Positions 1-4,088 of a stretch of 7,245 bases of DNA are shown here, piece by piece. The translations under genes were made by a program, and so were the position numbers. The number at the start of each line of letters is the position of its first letter. Position 1 is the stretch's first letter. Below the pieces are notes generated by a model that saw only the letters and a list, made by a program, of their open reading frames with translations, did not search any database and was not told the DNA's origin. Source of the stretch: Candidatus Peribacterales bacterium (GTDB lineage Bacteria > Patescibacteriota > Gracilibacteria > Peribacterales > Peribacteraceae); the NCBI GenBank assembly GCA_020059985.1, contig JAGVCI010000068.1, positions 1 through 7,245 of the forward strand, in the 5' to 3' direction.

Positions 1-282
1 CACTGGTGTCTGCGGAAGAGCAAATTGCATCAGTGTGCGTTGATGTTCAATTGCCGTATTAAGTGCTTCCACAATTTTCCAGAGGTTTTCTGCATTCATA
101 GGTTTATAAGCCGCTAATTTTGCGACACTCTCATGGAGTTCTACGAAGACACGGTCTCCACATTCTGATCGTGCAACAGCGCAGAGCTGAGCGATATTTT
201 GTAGTATCGCTTTCAATTCAGGATCTTGTTCTACTACGGGAGCAACTTCCTTAACCGATGCTGCGCGTCGAAACCAGTTCAT
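1..282 (-). CDS. Unknown protein, 3' part cut off by the window edge
   Basis: The reading frame is open for 94 codons from an ATG at 282 to the left edge with no stop, so only the N-terminal part is visible. The product starts MNWFRRAASVKEVAPVVEQD and then looks mainly helical, with stretches such as LKAILQNIAQLCAVA and NLWKIVEALNTAIEHQRTL. It has no signal peptide or membrane segment, and I recognise no family. It begins 18 nt after the folB stop on the same strand, which suggests the same transcript. The bases before the ATG (TATTTCCCCACTTTTATT) contain no Shine-Dalgarno sequence, so the start rests on frame and spacing only. Part of the gene is AT-rich: 22 G/C in the 60 bases at 61-120. 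Confidence 0.6.
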   Translation of the reverse strand, partial: MNWFRRAASVKEVAPVVEQDPELKAILQNIAQLCAVARSECGDRVFVELHESVAKLAAYKPMNAENLWKIVEALNTAIEHQRTLMQFALPQTPV

Positions 283-300
283 AATAAAAGTGGGGAAATA

Positions 301-648
301 CTATGGAGTGCTTCGTGAAATGTTTACCGAGACGGAATCCGTTCCGGGTACAATCATTTTCTGTACGTTCACCGTCACACTCTTCGGTTTCCATTTCTTT
401 TCGATCGTGTCTGCGACATCTTCCGCGAGTCGTTCGATCGTCTTTCGTTCGGTGCTTGCGAGTGCGTGCACCACGTCCACTACTTTTTCATAATCGATAC
501 TCTTCTTCTCGTCATCTGCTTTTGCAGCAGCGCGCGTGTCTCCTTCCATTGTAATCGTTACGAGGACACGCTGTTCCTTGGAGCGTTCTTCGTCCGTAAC
601 GCCTATATGGGTCCAGAGCGCGAGATTGGTGATAGAGAGAGTGTCCAT
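301..648 (-). CDS. folB: Dihydroneopterin aldolase (FolB)
   Basis: FolB converts 7,8-dihydroneopterin to 6-hydroxymethyl-7,8-dihydropterin and glycolaldehyde in cytoplasmic folate biosynthesis. The 115-residue product has the usual length and collinear motifs of the family. It starts with MDTLSITNLALWTHIGV, matching the first strand and TIGV turn of E. coli FolB. Glu21 lies in IGVTDEER, where the substrate-binding region of the family has its acidic residue. Tyr53 is in IDYEKV, Glu72 in IERLAEDVAD matches the pterin-binding glutamate, and Lys97 in VTVNVQK matches the active-site lysine. The start lies 9 nt after the stop of the upstream unknown gene with no strong Shine-Dalgarno, so translation may be coupled. 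Its base composition (36 G/C in 421-480) resembles secD rather than the gene before it. I see no other folate gene here. Related pterin epimerases of the same fold cannot be fully excluded. Confidence 0.9.
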   Translation of the reverse strand: MDTLSITNLALWTHIGVTDEERSKEQRVLVTITMEGDTRAAAKADDEKKSIDYEKVVDVVHALASTERKTIERLAEDVADTIEKKWKPKSVTVNVQKMIVPGTDSVSVNISRSTP

Positions 649-657
649 AGTGTGGTT

Positions 658-2133
658 TTATTCCTGAATTTCGGACTCCTGGGGGGAAGTGGTTTTCTGT
701 GGTGAATAGTGAATCTCCTCTTTCTTGAGGAGCCCGTATCCACGAATGACCATGTGTTTAGGCATTTTTTGTACTGTAAATGTCTTCGTTAATTCTCGAA
801 GGCAAATATGCCAGTTTCCTGGTGAAGCGGGAATTTTTTCCTCTTCTTCGTCGAGAAATTGATACTCGTTGAGAGCAGTTGCTGCGTAGGTGTGTTGGTC
901 ACGCTCTCCAGAAGTCACTGGCCATGGTACGTGGGCGGACATCCCAATTTTCACCGTGACGATGTAGCTTCCATCTTCTTGTGGAGCAATTTCTTTTATT
1001 TGAATATCCTGCGAGTTTTCCCAATCTATCGCGTCGTTGTATTCGAAGTATTCGGAATATTCCTGTCGATTTCCCATTACTGCACTCATTCCTACATCAA
1101 CTGGAATTTTTGTGTGCATGGGATTTGTTGCGGTCAGTACCCGGAAGGCGATTCTTGATTCTTCGGAATCATTTTCACAAGCGCTGAGTTGAAGTTCATC
1201 ATCCGTGGATCCAGTTTGGCTATATCTATACTCGCGCGGGAGGGAGACGATTGCTTTTCGTGTACTCGTGTTTTTTCCTTCTATCATGCTCAGGAGAACA
1301 GTTTTTCCATATTCTGTATGAACATCAATTTCGACTTTTCCATCTTTTTCTGTTTCGAGGATCAAAATTGATCCGTTGTTCGCACGACTGAGGTGAGTCC
1401 CCTTGTTGGGCACTAAGGTCACCAAGTTTCCCATTCCATAGAACTGCGGAATGGTGTCTGTTTTTTTGCACAATTCCTCAATAGCCTCAAAGAAAGCAAT
1501 ACTGCCCTTTTCTGCCGCAACAGCTTCATCGAGTGTGGTGCCTGGTGTTGCACCGGTGCCAAAGCTCACATCGTATCCCCATTGCTCCTTCATTTTTTCC
1601 AGAGTCGTTCCCCACGTCGCATTCTTTTTGATGTCCATCCTTCTTGCTGATCGTGTTTCCATCTTTTCTGCGGATTCACCTGCGTTCGACATTCGCATTC
1701 TTTGTTCGGAGGAAATGTCCGGCAATCTTTTTTTTGTCGTTGCATCGACAGTATCGAACAAACTCTTTATCTCCGATGGAAGAGGGTTACTTCGTGTTCG
1801 CACAATATCTGCAAGAATTTCGTACGCTCTTTTGGAACCCTCCTCACGCACTTTAAATCTATTGTCGTTCATCTTCGTAATGCATTCTTTTAGTTGCAGT
1901 ATGGCTTCTTGTTTCCATGTGTCTTCCTCAAGAGCATCTTCTTTCTCTGTCGTTGTATCTTGCGTAGGAACAACTGGTCCCTCGGCAAGTACCATGTGTT
2001 CTTCGTCGGGGATTTCTTTCTCTCGATTGAATAGCGTGTCTAATTCCAATCGTCTCCACGAAGAATCATCACCAATAGTTCGATTCACAGCCTGAGGATC
2101 GAGTTTCTGAAAGTAATATTTTTGTGCGTCCAT
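658..2133 (-). CDS. Unknown 491-aa protein: shared N-terminal tag, HEAT-like and STN-like modules
   Basis: Function unknown. From the ATG at 2133 the regions are: residues 1-52, a tag shared with the upstream neighbour (MDAQ at 1-4, GDDSSWRRLE at 21-30); 60-75, acidic linker; about 76-140, a helical HEAT-like unit (NRFKVREEG, then NPLPSEIKSLF and a D..TKKRL end); about 170-242, a segment like the small STN/secretin-type domain of planctomycete proteins (TLEKMKEQWGYDV, FFEAIEELCKK, GNLVTLVP); 250-491, a beta-rich region ending in a charged tail. The HEAT-like and STN-like parts align with the 3128-4000 product. The ORF extends to an ATG at 2199 (MRGALFNVAGAIASA), which could be read as a short signal peptide. 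I prefer 2133 because GGGAGG lies 7 nt upstream and the aligned codon in the paralogous cassette is GTG, another start codon. It is probably co-transcribed with folB. Confidence 0.8.
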   Translation of the reverse strand: MDAQKYYFQKLDPQAVNRTIGDDSSWRRLELDTLFNREKEIPDEEHMVLAEGPVVPTQDTTTEKEDALEEDTWKQEAILQLKECITKMNDNRFKVREEGSKRAYEILADIVRTRSNPLPSEIKSLFDTVDATTKKRLPDISSEQRMRMSNAGESAEKMETRSARRMDIKKNATWGTTLEKMKEQWGYDVSFGTGATPGTTLDEAVAAEKGSIAFFEAIEELCKKTDTIPQFYGMGNLVTLVPNKGTHLSRANNGSILILETEKDGKVEIDVHTEYGKTVLLSMIEGKNTSTRKAIVSLPREYRYSQTGSTDDELQLSACENDSEESRIAFRVLTATNPMHTKIPVDVGMSAVMGNRQEYSEYFEYNDAIDWENSQDIQIKEIAPQEDGSYIVTVKIGMSAHVPWPVTSGERDQHTYAATALNEYQFLDEEEEKIPASPGNWHICLRELTKTFTVQKMPKHMVIRGYGLLKKEEIHYSPQKTTSPQESEIQE

Positions 2134-2140
2134 GTTTTCC

Positions 2141-2146
2141 CCTCCC
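2141..2146 (-). promoter_or_regulatory. Shine-Dalgarno that decides the start at 2133
   Basis: On the minus strand GGGAGG is followed by 7 nt (GGAAAAC) and then ATG GAC GCA CAA. The same arrangement, GGGAGG, 7 nt, start codon, GAC GCA CAA, occurs before the neighbouring gene at 3008. This is much stronger than anything before the more distal ATG at 2199. Confidence 0.75.
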
Positions 2147-2205
2147 TGTGGCATTGCACTAGCGATTGCGCCTGCAACATTGAATAGGGCACCCCGCATA
2201 GATAA

Positions 2206-2265
2206 GTTTTACGCCTCTTCCACTTATACGTCAAAGGGCGTGTGTATTTGGCTTCCAATAGGCAA
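2206..2265 (-). promoter_or_regulatory. Promoter and possible operator for the 658-2133 gene and folB
   Basis: Read on the minus strand, an 18-bp element TTGCCTATTGGAAGCCAA (2265-2248) is followed after 11 bp by CTTTGACG. Within it, TTGACG (2234-2229) is a good -35 box. After 17 bp comes TAAAAC (2211-2206), a weak -10 box with about 3 of 6 consensus bases. Transcription would then begin near 2199, giving a leader of roughly 65 nt before the ATG at 2133. The same blocks occur at identical spacing before the 2295-3008 gene, while the bases between them differ, which marks these blocks as the selected parts. The 18-bp element is a plausible regulator site, but no regulator is known. Confidence 0.6.
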
Positions 2266-2294
2266 GAAGCATTCCATCGAGACTTTCTGATTTG

Positions 2295-3008
2295 CTAGTG
2301 GCCCAGATGTAATTGCAGCTCCCGAACCTCCGGGGCCTGGTTGGCACGAATCGGTTGTGCAGGTTGCTGTGGTGGAATTGGAGGACGGGGTGCTTCTCTG
2401 TCGGATTCTCTCTTGAAGGGTTGATCGACTGGTTCGGGTGCCGGAGTTGGCGTGATTGGTCCCTCTACTTGAGGCATCACGCGTGCTTTGTAGAGCTCTC
2501 CTCTCTTGTCTTTCGGTAAATAGTCCCGCTCTCTTAGTTCCGGGTCATGCTGCGTCCAACTTTCACGGAAGCCACGACCTTTCACTCTTCTGAGAGTATC
2601 GCCGTCATGCCAGAGAGTTTCATATTCGCCAGTGCTGAAATTTTTTGTCGGAATTTGAGCTGGATTTTTGAGAAGTCTCCACGCACGCACTTGATATCGA
2701 CTTTCATTTCTACACCAATCATAGAAAATCACTTGGTCGAACACGAGACGGCCATGTTCGTCGTAAAAATGATTCACTTCTATCAAGTCCACCATGTCGT
2801 TTGCTGCTTCACTTTCCGGTCCACCGACTGCGAGTAGCGTTTCGTCGTCGGGGTCTGGAACATCGGCCAACTCTTTTTTTGGAGTGACCAATTCACGAAT
2901 GTTGTTACTTGTTTCTAATCTTCTCCACGACGTTTCACTATCACCAACAACTTGCTCCATCTTCTCCACACCCATATTGCGTTCGATGTATTTGGTTTGT
3001 GCGTCCAC
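2295..3008 (-). CDS. Unknown 237-aa protein with planctomycete-type core and proline-rich tail
   Basis: Function unknown. From the GTG at 3008 the product has three parts. Residues 1-63 are the tag shared with the next gene: MDAQ at 1-4, then GDSETSWRRLE at 22-32 and an acidic end DPDDETLLAVGGP. Residues about 74-175 form a Trp/Tyr-rich core (EVNHFYDEHGRLVFDQVIF, RYQVRAWRLLK, LWHDGDTLR, ESWTQHDPEL, RDYLPKDKR). From memory this core closely matches a family of about 100 residues common in planctomycete genomes and of unknown function; a search is needed to confirm. Residues 180-225 are proline-rich and probably disordered. No signal peptide or membrane helix is seen from this start. The ORF continues to an ATG at 3053 (MRGAMMTLAIMGGDN). 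GTG is preferred because GGAGGTGA lies just upstream and the paralogous position is ATG. Its own promoter lies upstream. Confidence 0.8.
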   Translation of the reverse strand: MDAQTKYIERNMGVEKMEQVVGDSETSWRRLETSNNIRELVTPKKELADVPDPDDETLLAVGGPESEAANDMVDLIEVNHFYDEHGRLVFDQVIFYDWCRNESRYQVRAWRLLKNPAQIPTKNFSTGEYETLWHDGDTLRRVKGRGFRESWTQHDPELRERDYLPKDKRGELYKARVMPQVEGPITPTPAPEPVDQPFKRESDREAPRPPIPPQQPAQPIRANQAPEVRELQLHLGH

Positions 3009-3012
3009 GTTG

Positions 3013-3021
3013 TCACCTCCC
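3013..3021 (-). promoter_or_regulatory. Near-perfect Shine-Dalgarno deciding the GTG start at 3008
   Basis: GGGAGGTGA on the minus strand pairs almost completely with the anti-Shine-Dalgarno of 16S rRNA. Seven nt separate GGGAGG from the GTG. It lies inside the longer ORF that begins at 3053, so the upstream codons are probably untranslated leader. Confidence 0.75.
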
Positions 3022-3059
3022 ATAATTGCCAATGTCATCATCGCACCCCGCATGGATAA

Positions 3060-3119
3060 GTATTACGCTCCTCAAGATAAAACGTCAAAGCATCTTAAAG
3101 ATTGGCTTCAATAAGGCAA
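3060..3119 (-). promoter_or_regulatory. Promoter and possible operator for the 2295-3008 gene
   Basis: On the minus strand TTGCCTTATTGAAGCCAA (3119-3102) forms an imperfect inverted repeat: TTGCCTT, a 4-nt spacer, then AAGCCAA, with six of seven positions pairing. It is followed after 11 bp by CTTTGACG containing the -35 box TTGACG (3088-3083). After 17 bp comes TAATAC (3065-3060), a weak -10 box. Transcription would begin near 3053. The layout is identical to the promoter at 2206-2265, with the same spacings throughout. Confidence 0.6.
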
Positions 3120-3127
3120 ATAATCAA

Positions 3128-4000
3128 CTACTGTGGCTTTCGTAATTGATTGTGCAGATCCACACAATTGAGGCGTCCGTCTGTGAAGACACCACGCTCA
3201 GCATGGAACCGCAGTGTGTGGTCTATGAAGTGTAACTGTTCTGTAGATGTGACGGTGCCGCCCTCGCCATCGGGGATCTGCACGCTTCTCTCGTCCGTTG
3301 TTCCCGTTCGTAGTTCTTTCGAGGATGTCTGAAAGAAACGACCTGATTCGTCATCTGCACGGAAGAATACTGTGTTCGTGAAAAATGGCGGGTTTTCTTT
3401 CTGAATATCTGGCACCGGAATGCACTTCATTTGGGTGCATACTTTCTCGAGAATCGATGGAAGATTTTCTGTGCGCAACTCTTCGGAGGCATCTGCTTCA
3501 AAATTAACTTCATCATGTAGTCGCAACGCAACCTTCTCATCTTCCATAATTATTTCTATGCCATAATGCTTACGGAGGTCAGCGAGAAGTGGCGCGATTT
3601 TCTCTTTCGAGAAGACCGGAAATTTACTGGGTCTATCCATGAATTTTTCACCCATGAATTCATTCTTGATTATGCGAAGATGCCTCCTTTGCTCCGGATC
3701 GTATTTATCCGATTCAAACTCCGCGATGAAGTCCGGTGGAAGGGGATAGATGTGATTCGTCATCTGCGAAAGCGTATCTAAAACTTCTTTCCGAGTTTTG
3801 GGACTATTACGCTCTGCAAACCGAGGGCTTTTCCATCTTTTGGTGAGCTCGTCGAATTGATTTCGCAATGTCATCATCTCTGGCGTCCAGACGCGCCTCT
3901 CGTACGTGTCGATTTCCTCTTCGTGTTTCTCCTGCGCCATCAGTTCTCTTGTAGAAAGAGCTGTCCCCGCGAGAACTACCAAAGCAGCACGTCTGCTCAT
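3128..4000 (-). CDS. Unknown exported protein with HEAT-like and STN-like modules
   Basis: Function unknown. From the ATG at 4000 the 290-residue product starts MSRRAALVVLAGTAL, a twin arginine followed by a hydrophobic stretch, then a possible cleavage region near LMAQ (20-23). This suggests export, possibly by Tat, although the hydrophobic part is short. Residues about 44-112 form a HEAT-like helical unit (LTKRWKSPRFAERN, YPLPPDFIAEF, DPEQRRHLRII) and about 130-198 an STN-like unit (IAPLLADLRKHYGIEI, LPSILEKVCTQMKCIPV). Both align with the 658-2133 product. The C-terminal part (200-290) is unrecognised. The ORF could start at a GTG at 4054, but that codon falls at the predicted transcription start, whereas ATG 4000 has GGAG 6 nt upstream and begins directly with the signal. 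The gene takes the place after secD where secF is often found, but it has no relation to SecF. Confidence 0.8.
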   Translation of the reverse strand: MSRRAALVVLAGTALSTRELMAQEKHEEEIDTYERRVWTPEMMTLRNQFDELTKRWKSPRFAERNSPKTRKEVLDTLSQMTNHIYPLPPDFIAEFESDKYDPEQRRHLRIIKNEFMGEKFMDRPSKFPVFSKEKIAPLLADLRKHYGIEIIMEDEKVALRLHDEVNFEADASEELRTENLPSILEKVCTQMKCIPVPDIQKENPPFFTNTVFFRADDESGRFFQTSSKELRTGTTDERSVQIPDGEGGTVTSTEQLHFIDHTLRFHAERGVFTDGRLNCVDLHNQLRKPQ

Positions 4001-4006
4001 CGGAAT

Positions 4007-4010
4007 CTCC
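4007..4010 (-). promoter_or_regulatory. Shine-Dalgarno GGAG deciding the start at 4000
   Basis: GGAG, then ATTCCG (6 nt), then ATG AGC AGA CGT. The alternative GTG at 4054 has no comparable motif at a useful distance. Confidence 0.6.
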
Positions 4011-4038
4011 GTCTGTGTGGCGCCCTCTGGGAAATCTA

Positions 4039-4056
4039 ATCCACGTCTATCCACGT
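4039..4056 (-). repeat. Two 8-bp direct repeats ACGTGGAT one helical turn apart
   Basis: ACGTGGAT occurs at 4056-4049 and again at 4046-4039 on the minus strand, 10 bp apart centre to centre. It covers the predicted transcription start of the 3128-4000 gene. The position would suit a regulator bound on one face of the DNA, but two copies of 8 bp can also be chance. Confidence 0.35.
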
Positions 4057-4060
4057 AGAA

Positions 4061-4088
4061 ATACTACAATCACTTTCTCCTTTGTCAA
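4061..4088 (-). promoter_or_regulatory. Sigma70-type promoter for the 3128-4000 gene
   Basis: On the minus strand a perfect -35 box TTGACA (4088-4083) is followed after 16 bp by TAGTAT (4066-4061), four of six bases like the -10 consensus. The -35 box overlaps the secD stop codon, whose TGA is part of TTGACA. The predicted transcript starts near 4054 with a leader of about 54 nt. The gene can therefore be expressed apart from secD. Confidence 0.6.

Larger units (their letters stand above)
2122..2265 (-). repeat. 5' cassette, copy A (promoter, leader, start region)
   Basis: This is one of two dispersed copies on the same strand; the other is at 2997-3119. From 2265 to 2189 the two align without gaps over 77 bp, with 53 identities by hand count grouped in blocks: the 18-bp upstream element (15/18), CTTTGACG (8/8), the -10 region (10/12) and ATGCGGGGTGC (11/11). 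The leader then differs in length by 21 nt. Similarity returns at the Shine-Dalgarno and the first codons (GACGCACAA) and continues at protein level for about 50 residues. Confidence 0.75.
2997..3119 (-). repeat. 5' cassette, copy B (promoter, leader, start region)
   Basis: Partner of copy A at 2122-2265, offset by exactly 854 bp over the 77-bp promoter block (3119-3043). The leader is 21 nt shorter than in copy A. The region at 3021-2997, with Shine-Dalgarno, start codon and GACGCACAA, matches copy A closely. Confidence 0.75.

Noticed and set aside
1451..2095. 214-codon plus-strand open frame opposite the 658-2133 gene
   Set aside because: Serine- and phenylalanine-rich antisense translation with no domain; the opposite frame has paralogue support.
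2134..2199. MRGALFNVAGAIASA as a signal peptide from the ATG at 2199
   Set aside because: It looks somewhat signal-like, but the strong Shine-Dalgarno and paired ATG/GTG start codons in the two cassettes favour the inner start. Leaderless translation from 2199 is not excluded.
2251..2270. GCTTC/GAAGC hairpin as a terminator after the 2295-3008 gene
   Set aside because: The stem is 5 bp with a 10-nt loop and no following T-run; it overlaps the conserved upstream promoter element.
3050..3058. TTATCCATG as a DnaA box
   Set aside because: Only seven of nine positions match, it is single, and the paralogous site has TTATCTATG; it is better explained as promoter sequence.
4001..4054. Upstream GTG start giving a 308-residue protein
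   Set aside because: It falls at the predicted transcription start with no Shine-Dalgarno, and would put 18 charged residues ahead of a signal sequence.
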